60,801 bases of DNA from a bacterium (GTDB lineage Bacteria; Pseudomonadota; Alphaproteobacteria; Sphingomonadales; Sphingomonadaceae): contig JAVBXL010000088.1 of the NCBI GenBank assembly GCA_030824575.1, forward strand, positions 1 to 60,801. The letters are read 5' to 3'. Of the stretch, positions 52,971 through 60,801 are shown one piece after another (within the stretch, counting starts at the first letter, position 1; the number at the start of each line of letters is the position of its first letter). Position numbers and translations under genes: made by a program. Below the pieces are notes generated by a model. The model saw nothing but the letters and a program-made list of their open reading frames with translations, made no database searches and was not told the DNA's origin.

Positions 52971-53415
52971 GCGTTGCGGCTGAGGCGATCGAGGCGAAGC
53001 CGGCCTTCGGCCAGATCAGTCCATCAAGAGACCGCTTGGGTGTGTGCATTGATAGCCGATCCAACCGCAGACCTGGCGAATGTCCTTGGCTCCAAGCAAG
53101 GCAAAAACGCAGACGGCGCATTGTCGGATAGTCCAGCGTACAAAACGGCGCGCACGGCCCGATTGTCGGGGCGGCAGTATAGAAGTGAAATGCTCATGGG
53201 GGTTGTCGATCTTCGCCGAGTCGCCGTGGGAGGCTCCCTGAACGAAAGCGGCAATGGGCAGGCTCGTTTAACCGGCAACCGCACTTAATCGTCAATCTCA
53301 GACAAGAAGCGGGCCATACTCTCCAGCCCCGTTCGCGCCCGGTGCGTCATGGTGATGACCTGAGCTGCTGCACCTGCTCGGGTAGGTAGGGGCGGGGAAT
53401 CATTCTGGCGAGACG
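52971..53415. other. Stretch without a supported gene
   Basis: I see no convincing reading frame here on either strand. The candidate frames are shadows with arginine/proline/serine-rich translations and no family motifs. A 21-codon minus-strand frame ending FLSEIDD before a stop at 53285 is intact but too short to judge; it may be a remnant. The region probably contains the promoter for the DUF736 leader. Confidence 0.5.
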
Positions 53416-53868
53416 TTATTGCCCTGATAGACGCGCGTCTGAAGGGGTGGCTCGAAAGCCTGCCCCGCGGGGCAAAGCAAGTCGAGCCAGGGCAGTGAGG
53501 CTGATCGCTCCAGCGCCGAAGACGGCAAAGGCTTGGCGCCATCCCTCAGCCGGGATCGCCAGCGCGGCGAGCCCGTGCGTGGCATGATAGCCCGCAATCG
53601 CGGCGGGGATCGCAAAGAGACCTGCGACAGCGACGCGGACCAACGTAGACGGGACGAGCGTAAAGACCATTTGGCCTGCGGTAAGCGTGGCGATGCCAGC
53701 TAGGAGACCGAGAAAAATTGCGCCGATTGGACCGGCACCGGTATCGGTCGTCGCGAGCCCCACGGACACAGCGGCGAACAGCGGAAGAGCGAAAACGGCG
53801 AGGTTGAACAGCAACCAACACATCGCACCCAGTACGATGATCAGCATGATGATGCCCAGAATGATCAT
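53416..53868 (-). CDS. Small polytopic membrane protein, unknown function
   Basis: 150 residues from ATG at 53868, which has a CGGAGT ribosome-binding site; the 25-residue upstream extension is rejected. Four hydrophobic segments are visible (MIILGIIMLIIVLGAMCWLL, LAVFALPLFAAVSVGLAT, GAIFLGLLAGIATLTAGQMV, and a pair near LVRVAVAGLFAIPAAIAGYH and AFAVFGAGAISLTALARLAL). It lies in the inner membrane. Homologues recur in this ICE region of sphingomonads by recall. Its role could be entry exclusion or regulation, but nothing in the sequence decides. Confidence 0.75.
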   Translation of the reverse strand: MIILGIIMLIIVLGAMCWLLFNLAVFALPLFAAVSVGLATTDTGAGPIGAIFLGLLAGIATLTAGQMVFTLVPSTLVRVAVAGLFAIPAAIAGYHATHGLAALAIPAEGWRQAFAVFGAGAISLTALARLALPRGAGFRATPSDARLSGQ

Positions 53869-53994
53869 GGCGGTGTACTCCGTTGCAAACAGGAACGGTC
53901 GCGCCTCCACCACCACCACGGCGCAGCGTAGAGTATAGCCCAAAAGTCGGCTGGGCGGGAGCGCGTTTTTGCGCTTCCGCCCAACTGGTATGGC

Positions 53995-54156
53995 TCACGA
54001 CCAGGGGTCATATTCATGAACGACGCTGTCGGGGTCGCCGTCAAACTCGGCCGAGGGCATGACGCCGAACTCGGATCCTGCCTTGAAAAGGGTGACGCAG
54101 ACCATGAGGGTCTTTGCGAGGTTCCAGGCGCTATGTTGGGCGAGAGAAAGCGACAT
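53995..54156 (-). CDS. 53-aa conserved small protein of the ICE
   Basis: Reading frame MSLSLAQHSAWNLAKTLMVC... to ...VVHEYDPWS, with an AGGAG ribosome-binding site 9 bases upstream. One short hydrophobic helix (WNLAKTLMVCVTLFKAG) precedes an acidic C-terminus (EFDGDPDSVVHEYDPWS), suggesting a membrane-associated or partner-binding peptide. It is transcribed with the membrane protein gene downstream and has a strong hairpin in its leader. Function unknown. Confidence 0.7.
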   Translation of the reverse strand: MSLSLAQHSAWNLAKTLMVCVTLFKAGSEFGVMPSAEFDGDPDSVVHEYDPWS

Positions 54157-54484
54157 CGTTCCGGCTCCTGTCTGGAGGCGGGGACCATCCCCGCTCGACA
54201 GGCGCCCGAAGTGTCCGGGAAACGGCCGCGGTCACCGCGCCAGGCGTTAGCCCAGCGGCCGCAAGCTCCGCTTAGCGGACCCTTTACGGGTTGATCGTGG
54301 AAGGCCGAGGCCTGGACCAAGGATGCGGCTATGAGAGCGGGGTGCTCCCCGCAGTTGGGGCCGAGAGGCGTCAGGCTGATCCAGAGGGTTTTGGACGGAT
54401 GCTCCCTTTGTCGTGCGCCAGCTCACATCAGGCGATGACAGTTTTCATCCACCAACTTAGACCGGGTGGGGAAGGCAGGGATTG
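54157..54484. promoter_or_regulatory. Divergent region before the 53-aa gene (leader C) and J-domain gene
   Basis: On the minus strand, 54167-54202 forms a nested hairpin: CCTGTC pairs with GACAGG, and GCGGGGA pairs with TCCCCGC around an ATGG-type loop. GACAGG is part of the ribosome-binding sequence of the 53-aa gene, so the stem would restrict its translation. A GCGGCCGCT block (near 54251-54260) resembles one in leader B. The plus-strand side shows no clear promoter for the J-domain gene at 54485. Confidence 0.45.
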
Positions 54485-56665
54485 ATGACGGCGATTACGA
54501 GAAAAAGTCCGGATGCGAGCGCAGTGCTCAATGCGGTTTCGAGTGAGGTGTTGCAGGCCTTTTTCGACGCCAAAGAGCAGTTTTTCTACTATCGACAGTT
54601 CAACAACCCATCGCGGCGGCGGGACTTCGCGCCATCGTTCGTCAGCACGATCGAGCGGTTTTTAGTCGAGTCCGCAGGGGCGCTCGACGCTCTCTACGAA
54701 CTCTATGTCCGGCCGCGTCCGAAACCTGCCCACGGTTCATCGCCGCTCGCGCTCCAACAAAGCGATTGGCCCCGGTTTTCCGATTTTTTTGATGCAAAGG
54801 CGATTGCGGATCTGGCTGCGGCAAAAGCCGCTTACCGCAGGGCTGCCATGCTTCTGCACCCAGATACCGGCGGCAATGCCGCTGACATGGTCGCCCTGAA
54901 TGCGGCATTTGCGGACGTCCTCGATATTCTGATGCTTAGCGAGACAGAAGCAACGCTCCAGCCCGACGGGAACATCGACCGATCAAGCCAGGACGGAACT
55001 CGCGGGGGATCGAGCTTCGCCTGCGGTCCGGTGAGCCCAGGATTCTGGCTCGGGTCAGTTCTTCAATATCCACGTTCTGCGCACGAATTTGAAATCCTTC
55101 TACGAACTGAGGCTCTTCTCGCTGCGGCCGACATTTTCGATGAGGATCGACACGCGGGCCTTGCACTGGGGCTGACGTTCAATCCCGCCTGGGCGGTCGA
55201 TGCGGACGCGAGCTGGGAAGCTTTCGACAAAGCGAACGCCTGCGAGCGTCTTGCCGATATCATTCGTATCGCGGTCGAGGCGACGAAGGACGCGGCGCTT
55301 CCCAATGGGCTGCAAGGGTTGGCGGCGTTGGGGCATGTCTGGATTGAGGCGGCGATAAAAGCTTGGATTGAGCATGGGAGACTTGCGGCGCGAGAGAGTG
55401 CATCGGCCAAGAAGGTGCAGGCACTTGAAGAAAAAGCGATTGCGGAGGGCCGCTACCCTTTCATAGATGAATGGCGAGAAACGCGGCTGCGCGCCCTGTC
55501 AAATAAGCTCGACCAGCCCGGAAGCCGGGCCGATGACAGGTTCCAGCTCAACCATACCCTCCAAGCGGAGAATGCTTTCAGGCGGCAATTGATCACCGCT
55601 ACCCGCTACAAGACGGCGGTGGAGAGGCTGGAGGGAAAACGCGACGCGCTGGCGGTTGCCGCTGCGGGCATTGTAGATCTCGCGGCAAGCTCTGGCTTTA
55701 TGCCGCTAGAGCATGATCCCGCTGAAGCCGACAAGGCGGTCTCTGTGCGTTTTGTACCCGAGAGCATAGCCGGATCTGCCTTTGGAAATTGGAAGCTCGA
55801 CTCCAAGCAAGCCTGCCGTGCTTATGGCGAGGCCTATTATCGATCCGATACGGTCGACGGAAAACTCAAGTTCGTCCGCCAACGCCTGTGGATCGTGCTC
55901 AGCTCGCTCGTAGCCAATCCCGATCGTTGGGTCGCCGACCGGATCGGTGCTGCAGCGCGCGAAGTTGCGCTGCTGGAAAAGGCGGCGCGCGCTGGACGCG
56001 AGGGGCAAGCGGGCGACCACGCGGCAGACCTCCATAGCTTCCTGACCGCGTTGATCGGCGAAACGGAGATCGATCGCGGTGCTAGGTTGCGGCTGCTCGG
56101 CCGTTTTGCGCGGGAGGACTTCCGCGACGCCTTGCCTGATGGCGTCGATCCGGTTCACGATAGCAGTCGGGCGCGCGGTCGCAGTAGTGATGGTTCGCCG
56201 TTGAGCCGCGTCATTCCGGCTCCCGAATATTATCGCGCGGCGATGCGTCCGATCGGTGAGCTCAAGATATTCAGTGCGGGAAAAGCATGGTCTGACCCTG
56301 ATGCGGATGCTCGGCAGGACGGGGTCAGCTATTATTATGACCATATGCAGAAGTTGTCGAACCGCATGTTTAAAGCGGTGGAAGCAGAGCCGGCCGTCAA
56401 GAAAATCGCCAAGCTTGGACCTCTTATCCGACAGGCGATCGACCAAGACGTGCCGCTGAACGCAGCCGGCGAATGGCAACTTGGCTATTATATGGACAAG
56501 CTGACCGGCGCGATGGTGCGTGCGCGGCAGTTCGCCGAGGCGGCGACGGCTCTAGCCGAGTATTTCGCCTTGCCAGATGCCTACCGCACACGGTCCGCCG
56601 CATCGGAGGAAAAGGTGCTGCGCGCTCGCCTCGTTCGCTGTCAGCGCGACGCGGTTGGTCGTTGA
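54485..56665 (+). CDS. J-domain-containing protein of unknown function
   Basis: 726 residues from ATG at 54485. Residues ~103-150 read as a J domain: AIADLAAAKAAYRRAAMLLH, then PDTGGNAADMVALNAAFADV, with the invariant HPD at ~125-127. J domains stimulate Hsp70 ATPases. The rest is mostly helical; it includes an EKAIAEGRYPFIDEWRETRLR segment and no enzyme motif I recognise. The J domain is internal rather than N-terminal. The gene runs opposite to all core genes around it and appears to be inserted cargo. Confidence 0.75.
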   Translation: MTAITRKSPDASAVLNAVSSEVLQAFFDAKEQFFYYRQFNNPSRRRDFAPSFVSTIERFLVESAGALDALYELYVRPRPKPAHGSSPLALQQSDWPRFSDFFDAKAIADLAAAKAAYRRAAMLLHPDTGGNAADMVALNAAFADVLDILMLSETEATLQPDGNIDRSSQDGTRGGSSFACGPVSPGFWLGSVLQYPRSAHEFEILLRTEALLAAADIFDEDRHAGLALGLTFNPAWAVDADASWEAFDKANACERLADIIRIAVEATKDAALPNGLQGLAALGHVWIEAAIKAWIEHGRLAARESASAKKVQALEEKAIAEGRYPFIDEWRETRLRALSNKLDQPGSRADDRFQLNHTLQAENAFRRQLITATRYKTAVERLEGKRDALAVAAAGIVDLAASSGFMPLEHDPAEADKAVSVRFVPESIAGSAFGNWKLDSKQACRAYGEAYYRSDTVDGKLKFVRQRLWIVLSSLVANPDRWVADRIGAAAREVALLEKAARAGREGQAGDHAADLHSFLTALIGETEIDRGARLRLLGRFAREDFRDALPDGVDPVHDSSRARGRSSDGSPLSRVIPAPEYYRAAMRPIGELKIFSAGKAWSDPDADARQDGVSYYYDHMQKLSNRMFKAVEAEPAVKKIAKLGPLIRQAIDQDVPLNAAGEWQLGYYMDKLTGAMVRARQFAEAATALAEYFALPDAYRTRSAASEEKVLRARLVRCQRDAVGR

Positions 56666-56669
56666 TCGG

Positions 56670-57596
56670 TCAGCCTCCTTTCCGAAAATCGAACAGCGGG
56701 ATGCCGAGTTTGCGAGCTTTGTCCGCAAGATTGTCGGAAATGCCCGATCCTGGAAACACGATGACCCCGATCGGCAGGATGTCGAGGAGTTGGTCATTGC
56801 GCTTGAATGGCGCGGCTTTGGCGTGGCGGGTCCAGTCTGGTTTGAAAGCGACCTGTGCGACGTGGCGATTGTCGGCCCAGCAGGCCGCGATGCGCTCCGC
56901 CCCCTTGGGGGAGCCGCCGTGCAACAGCACCATGTCTGCGTGTTTGGCGCGGACCCGATCAAGTGCTGCCCAGACCGCCTGATGATCGTTGAAGTCGGAG
57001 CCACCCGTAAAGGCGACCTTGGCGCCGGCGGGGAGCATTACCTCGTTCTCGGCGCGCTTGCGGGCGGCAATGAAGTCGCGGCTGTCGATCATCGCCGAGG
57101 TCAGCGCCTTGCGATTGACCATTGAGCCTGAGCGCGGGCGCCAGGTTGACCGGAGGTGGGTCTCGAACTGGTCGGCTGCCTGGTCACGCATAAATTCAAA
57201 GGCATTGCGGCGTTCAATGAGCGTCATGCCTTCTGCGATCTTACGCTCCAGCTCGACGGATTTGACCTCCGAGCCGTCCTGCTCGCGCTGTCCGCGCTTT
57301 TGGGCTTGCTCGTTATCGTCGAGTTCGCGTTCGATCCGTTCGGCGGCGCGGTGGAAGAGGTTCACGGTCGCCCACAGCAGGTCGTCGAGGTCGGGTTCAA
57401 GACGTGTGTCTTGGAATGTGGAAGCGAGGGCGTCGAAGATGTCGGCGATCGCGCCACGGACGTGGCGTTCTTCGGGCAACGGCCTGGGATCGGGTTCATC
57501 CTCGAAGGGCCTGTGTCCAAAGAGTTGCAGCTCATCGAGGAGGCTGGAGGTGGGGGATTGCTCGTGCAGCGGTTCGAAATCGGGATCGGTGCTCAT
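56670..57596 (-). CDS. DUF2493 (YspA/SLOG-related) protein
   Basis: 308 residues. The N-terminal ~185 residues are helical and acidic. The C-terminal third is a SLOG/DUF2493 nucleotide-binding fold: KVAFTGGSDFNDHQAVWAAL (~192-211), VLLHGGSPKGAERIAACWAD (~222-241), and IGVIVFPGSGISDNLADKAR. SLOG domains bind nucleotide-derived ligands or NAD-type molecules. Such genes are standard in this ICE family next to Toprim and strawberry-notch genes. It has no close 5' gene; a 330-bp leader with the structured element lies upstream. Confidence 0.9.
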   Translation of the reverse strand: MSTDPDFEPLHEQSPTSSLLDELQLFGHRPFEDEPDPRPLPEERHVRGAIADIFDALASTFQDTRLEPDLDDLLWATVNLFHRAAERIERELDDNEQAQKRGQREQDGSEVKSVELERKIAEGMTLIERRNAFEFMRDQAADQFETHLRSTWRPRSGSMVNRKALTSAMIDSRDFIAARKRAENEVMLPAGAKVAFTGGSDFNDHQAVWAALDRVRAKHADMVLLHGGSPKGAERIAACWADNRHVAQVAFKPDWTRHAKAAPFKRNDQLLDILPIGVIVFPGSGISDNLADKARKLGIPLFDFRKGG

Positions 57597-57800
57597 GGTG
57601 TCCTGCCTGTCCGTTTGCCGGCCGCGCCCATCGCGGCCTTCGCAGGCGACGAAGAGCGGGGGCGGAGCGGGCCTGCACCGCCGGTCCGAAGGACCGAGCG
57701 GCCGCAGCGCAGCGTAGGACGGCGAAGGCGGGCTATTTTGGCTCGCGATGCAAAGGTCCGCAGGACCGGCGGAAAATAGCCCGCCGCAGCCGTTGCCGAC
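57597..57800 (-). promoter_or_regulatory. Leader B: structured 5' leader of the DUF2493 gene
   Basis: In transcript order: a perfect 13-bp stem, GGCGGGCTATTTT with AAAATAGCCCGCC (57727-57739 and 57773-57785), enclosing GGTCC-GCA-GGACC (57755-57767); CGCTGCGCTGCGGCC (57700-57714); a second hairpin CGGTCC-GAA-GGACCG (57682-57696); and the 18-bp block CCGCGCCCATCGCGGCCT (plus-strand sense, 57622-57639), about 25 bases before the ATG. The layout matches leader A. The remaining 57801-57925 up to the Toprim stop shows nothing else. Confidence 0.6.
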
Positions 57801-57925
57801 CCGAACCGCGTCCGGTCCGATCGCCCTCTCAGAAGGCCGTGGGCGCCGCGCCTCAAAGACAAGGTCAGACCGAGCGTTCCTCCTGCTTTACGGACAACAA
57901 GCGTCTTCCTGGCGATCACCATCGA

Positions 57926-58963
57926 TCAAGGAAATCGGACAATATCGTCGGGCAGGAGCTGATCGCGGAGCTCGCGCGTGACCGCATCGCGTCCAAGCCG
58001 CTGCAGATCGTCGTTGAAGTCGCCGAGGTTGGGTTTCAGGGGAATGACTTGGATCCCCAGGGCGATCGCGCGTTCGGCCAGCGTTTCCTGCGCCCGATCA
58101 CCGGCCGGATCGGCATCGTGAGCGATATAGAGCCGACGGAGCGTGGGGGGCAGGATCAACGCCGCGAGGTGGTTGGCCGACAGGGCGGCGGCCATCGGTA
58201 GGGTTGGCAGGATCTGACGAACCGAAAGCATTGTTTCGATGCCCTCACCGGCAACGAGCACATCCACAGCATGACCGAACCGCACTGCATTGCCCAACAG
58301 CTGCCCCATGGCCCGCCTGGGGGTGGAGATGTCGGCCTTGTGCGAGCCTGAAGGATCGAGCCAGGTCCGATGGGCTCCGGTGATCGTGCCGTCGAGATCG
58401 GTGACCGCTGCAATAATGGCTGGCCAGGCGTCGCGCGGGCGATCACGCGGGTCTTCGTCATCACCGCGATACCAGCAGCGAGGATGAAAGCGCAGGGGGC
58501 CGCCATGCCGCACATCCGTAATGCCGCGTCGGCGCAAATACGATTGTGCGACTGTGCCCGTGATCGGCTTCGACATCGCAAATAGGCGACGCGCCGCTTC
58601 GGGCGACCCTGTTGGGACCGGCGTGGCCGGTCGCCTGTCGGCATGAGACTCGGTTCGTGGCAGGCTGAGGAACAGGCGAGCCTCGTCCAAGGTGTCGCGC
58701 AGGCTTTGCAGATTTCGGCAGGCGGCGATCAGGTCGAGCAAATCGCCATGATCGCCCGTCGCGGCGTCGGTCCATTTGCCGGCCGCGCCGCTGCCGGTTT
58801 CGATGCCGCGCAGCCGGACATAGAGACTGCGGCCTGGGTTGTTGTTGATGTCGCCGACAAGCCAGTATCGGCCTTCGCGGCGTCCATTGGACAAATAGTG
58901 TCGGCAGACCGCCTCGGCGTTCCGCGCGAGACGGTCGGCCAGCTCAGCAGCAGGGCCGTGCAT
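57926..58963 (-). CDS. Toprim-domain primase-like protein (DUF7146)
   Basis: 345 residues from ATG 58963, which has a GGAG-type ribosome-binding site; an ATG at 58990 overlapping the upstream gene is the alternative (354 residues). The N-terminus (AVCRHYLSNGRREGRYWLVG, SLYVRLRG) fits the DUF7146 region seen before Toprim domains. The Toprim motifs are DVLVAGEGIETMLS (conserved Glu) and LYIAHDADPAGDRAQETL (DxD). Toprim domains act in primases and topoisomerases; no primase catalytic partner domain is visible. It follows the strawberry-notch gene closely. Confidence 0.88.
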   Translation of the reverse strand: MHGPAAELADRLARNAEAVCRHYLSNGRREGRYWLVGDINNNPGRSLYVRLRGIETGSGAAGKWTDAATGDHGDLLDLIAACRNLQSLRDTLDEARLFLSLPRTESHADRRPATPVPTGSPEAARRLFAMSKPITGTVAQSYLRRRGITDVRHGGPLRFHPRCWYRGDDEDPRDRPRDAWPAIIAAVTDLDGTITGAHRTWLDPSGSHKADISTPRRAMGQLLGNAVRFGHAVDVLVAGEGIETMLSVRQILPTLPMAAALSANHLAALILPPTLRRLYIAHDADPAGDRAQETLAERAIALGIQVIPLKPNLGDFNDDLQRLGRDAVTRELRDQLLPDDIVRFP

Positions 58964-58976
58964 TGCCGGTCTCCGA

Positions 58977-60801
58977 TCAGGCTGCGGCATGGCGGGTTGC
59001 CACCCGAGGGGCGATCCGTTCGATAGGGTGCCGACTGAGCAAACGCGCTGTAATCGAAGGACCGTTGCTGCCCGTCGGGATGAACAGGCGCAGCTTCCAG
59101 GCGATAATTTCGGAGGTTAAGCCGATGGCTTTCAGCCGCGCGACCATCGCGCTGGTGAAACCCACCAATTCGATCCGTTGAACGCCCATGACGAGCGAAC
59201 GCCGCAGGGACATCGCATCGGTAAGGTGAAGCGTATCCCCCTTGGTCAGCACGGCGGCAAACGCATCACCTGCAGCCATGCTTACGGGCGCTTCTCCGAA
59301 GGCCTGAGCCACCCATGCTGCAGCGACCTGCCGGCCGATCACGCGCTCGCCATCGTCAGTCTGGAGCCGGTAAACCCGACATCCTTCTCCGGGAAGGCGT
59401 CGCCAGATGGGCAACAGCAGCCCGGTGACGATGTGCGAGGTGACTTCGGTAAAGGCGGGCAATTCGGCGATTTCCGCACTCCACGCGTGGGCAAAGCGCT
59501 CCGCGTCGACCGTTTCCCAAGCCGATTCTTCAAGAGCGTTTTGCGCCATGGCCATGCGCTCGACTGGGCGGAGGAGCCTTACGCGGCGCTCCACCTCGCC
59601 GTCATCGAGCGTCAGACTGGGGGCCGGAATTTGTACCGCTGCCCGCTTCGAACGGTGATTGATCAATAAGCGGCAGTCGCGGTCGGCACCGCGCTCAACC
59701 GCTTCGGCAAGTGAAATCGGCCGGGTCGGGTTTCGCTCGACGACCGTAAAGACCTGGGTCTCGGCGCCCGTCGCAGGGTGGGTATAGAGCGTGCGGCGCT
59801 CGGTGACGCGTAGCGAGTGCGCCGTGATGGTCTCTACGCCGCGATCATAGACGCCGGCGGCGACCGCGCCTTCGATCTTGGCGCGAAGCAAACCTTCGAA
59901 TACCTCAAAGATCGTGCCTTGCAGGTCGATGGTCAGCGCCAGCATCCGGTTGAGGAATTGCGTGATTGGCGGCAGTTCCTCGCGCAGGGTGCCGTCGCGA
60001 TCGGTCAGTTTGAGGGCCGTGGCGTCCTCGAACCGTTGCAGCGTACAGCCCGGCACCTTGCCGAGCAGGAGCAGTGTGTAGAGCTGGCGCAGTGCCGCTT
60101 TGGCATAGGCGCTTTCGAGGTTGTCTTCGGCACGGAAGAGACCCTGTCCGCCGGTCTGCCGCTGTCCTTTGGTAATCGCGCCCAACGTGTCGAGCCGCCG
60201 CGCAATGGTCGATAGAAACCGCTTTTCCGCTTTCACGTCGGTCGAGATCGGCCTGAAGATGGGCGGCTGAACCTGGTGGGTGCGATTGGTGCGCCCGAGC
60301 CCCTGAATGGCCGTGTCCGCCTTCCAGCCTGCCTCGAGCAAATAGTGAATGCGCAGCCGCCTGTTCTTGGCGCCAAGGTCGGCATGATAGCTCCGGCCCG
60401 TGCCACCCGCGTCGGAGAACACGAGGACGCGCTTGTCATCGTCCTGAAAAGCAGCGGTCTCCGCCAGGTTGGCGCTGCCCGCGCGATGTTCCACACACAG
60501 ACGCCGTTCGCCGTCCGCGCCGATGCGGGCGACGACGCGGCGGGACCGTCCGGTGACTTCGGCGACCTGCTCGGTGCCGAACCGCTGGACGATCTGATCG
60601 AGGGCGCCTTGCACCGGGGCCAGTGCGCCGAGATGCTCGATGAGACGATCGCGACGTTCGAGCGCATCGCGGCATTGTACGGGCTGGCCATCCCGCATCA
60701 CCGGCCGCGAGCACAGGTTACCCTCGCCATCGGTATAGGGTTCGAAGAGCTGGGTTGGGAACGAGTGCGCCAGATAGTCCAGGACATATTCTTTGCAGTC
60801 G
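58977..60801 (-). CDS. Strawberry-notch-type helicase, C-terminal part (5' end outside window)
   Basis: The frame is open through the window edge; 607 residues are visible. The C-terminal helicase domain shows VLVFSDAGGTGRSYHADLGA, then HYLLEAGWKADTAIQGLGRT and NRTHQVQPPIFRPIS (motif VI-like GLGRTNRT), typical of strawberry-notch NTPases. In related ICEs the full protein is ~1400 residues with an N-terminal methyltransferase-like and DEAD-like part. Its function in the element is unknown; anti-restriction or DNA protection on entry has been suggested for such proteins. It overlaps the longer Toprim start. Confidence 0.85.
   Translation of the reverse strand, partial: DCKEYVLDYLAHSFPTQLFEPYTDGEGNLCSRPVMRDGQPVQCRDALERRDRLIEHLGALAPVQGALDQIVQRFGTEQVAEVTGRSRRVVARIGADGERRLCVEHRAGSANLAETAAFQDDDKRVLVFSDAGGTGRSYHADLGAKNRRLRIHYLLEAGWKADTAIQGLGRTNRTHQVQPPIFRPISTDVKAEKRFLSTIARRLDTLGAITKGQRQTGGQGLFRAEDNLESAYAKAALRQLYTLLLLGKVPGCTLQRFEDATALKLTDRDGTLREELPPITQFLNRMLALTIDLQGTIFEVFEGLLRAKIEGAVAAGVYDRGVETITAHSLRVTERRTLYTHPATGAETQVFTVVERNPTRPISLAEAVERGADRDCRLLINHRSKRAAVQIPAPSLTLDDGEVERRVRLLRPVERMAMAQNALEESAWETVDAERFAHAWSAEIAELPAFTEVTSHIVTGLLLPIWRRLPGEGCRVYRLQTDDGERVIGRQVAAAWVAQAFGEAPVSMAAGDAFAAVLTKGDTLHLTDAMSLRRSLVMGVQRIELVGFTSAMVARLKAIGLTSEIIAWKLRLFIPTGSNGPSITARLLSRHPIERIAPRVATRHAAA

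Noticed and set aside
52800..53288. Plus-strand frames of 153 and 162 residues across the DUF736 leader
   Set aside because: They cover the structured leader and have low-complexity translations with no motif or ribosome-binding site.
1..60801. CRISPR arrays, tRNA or rRNA genes, insertion sequences, integrase
   Set aside because: No regularly spaced repeats with spacers, no cloverleaf sequences or rRNA segments, no transposase and no tyrosine or serine recombinase motifs were seen.

Overview
The window is high-GC DNA with long, tightly packed, ATGA-coupled operons. It carries a complete Trb-type conjugation set in the order found in alphaproteobacterial integrative and conjugative elements (ICEs). 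Gene content (trbBCDEJKLFGI, DUF2274, LysR, TraG, DUF3363 relaxase, TraF, DUF2840, ParA, RepA, AlpA, DUF6499/DUF2285, DUF736, DUF2493, Toprim, strawberry-notch protein) suggests a sphingomonad or rhizobial host. No integrase, att site or tRNA gene is visible, so both ends of the element lie outside the window.

Layout. 1-513: 3' end of a HipA-like kinase gene. 525-16311 (minus strand): a cargo operon starting with a 47-aa basic peptide, followed by AddB-like nuclease, AddA/UvrD-like helicase-nuclease, a DEAD/DEAH helicase with a nuclease-like tail, a DUF6361 protein, a PLD-like protein and an SF2 helicase. 16437-31242 (plus strand, divergent): a WYL regulator, SNF2 helicase with DUF3883, a 1413-aa sacsin-type GHKL ATPase, a DUF1156 adenine methyltransferase and a DUF499 ATPase with a Swt1-type HEPN domain. 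The two arms share one 125-bp promoter region containing an inverted repeat. I read the whole 30 kb as one candidate anti-phage supercluster controlled by the WYL protein.

31330-50361: ICE core. A LysR regulator converges on the trb operon (32244-41835), followed by a CopG-like protein, TraG, relaxase, transglycosylase, TraF, DUF2840, an RHH/ParA partition pair, a repeat-rich intergenic region (candidate parS plus three iterons) and RepA. 50358-52397: control region. An AlpA-like putative excisionase, a DUF6499-DUF2285 gene pair joined by a +1 frameshift site (as in FseA of ICEMlSymR7A), a single-domain DUF2285 protein and a divergent Cro-like regulator (arranged like qseM/qseC). 52465-60801: accessory core. 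DUF736, a membrane protein, a 53-aa peptide, a J-domain cargo gene in opposite orientation, DUF2493, Toprim and a partial strawberry-notch helicase.

The least explained signal is a set of structured 5' leaders. The DUF736 and DUF2493 leaders share an exact 18-bp hairpin motif and an exact 15-bp motif and have parallel upstream stem-loops. The 53-aa gene has a related hairpin that captures part of its ribosome-binding site. They look like members of one undescribed cis-regulatory RNA family shared by ICE genes.
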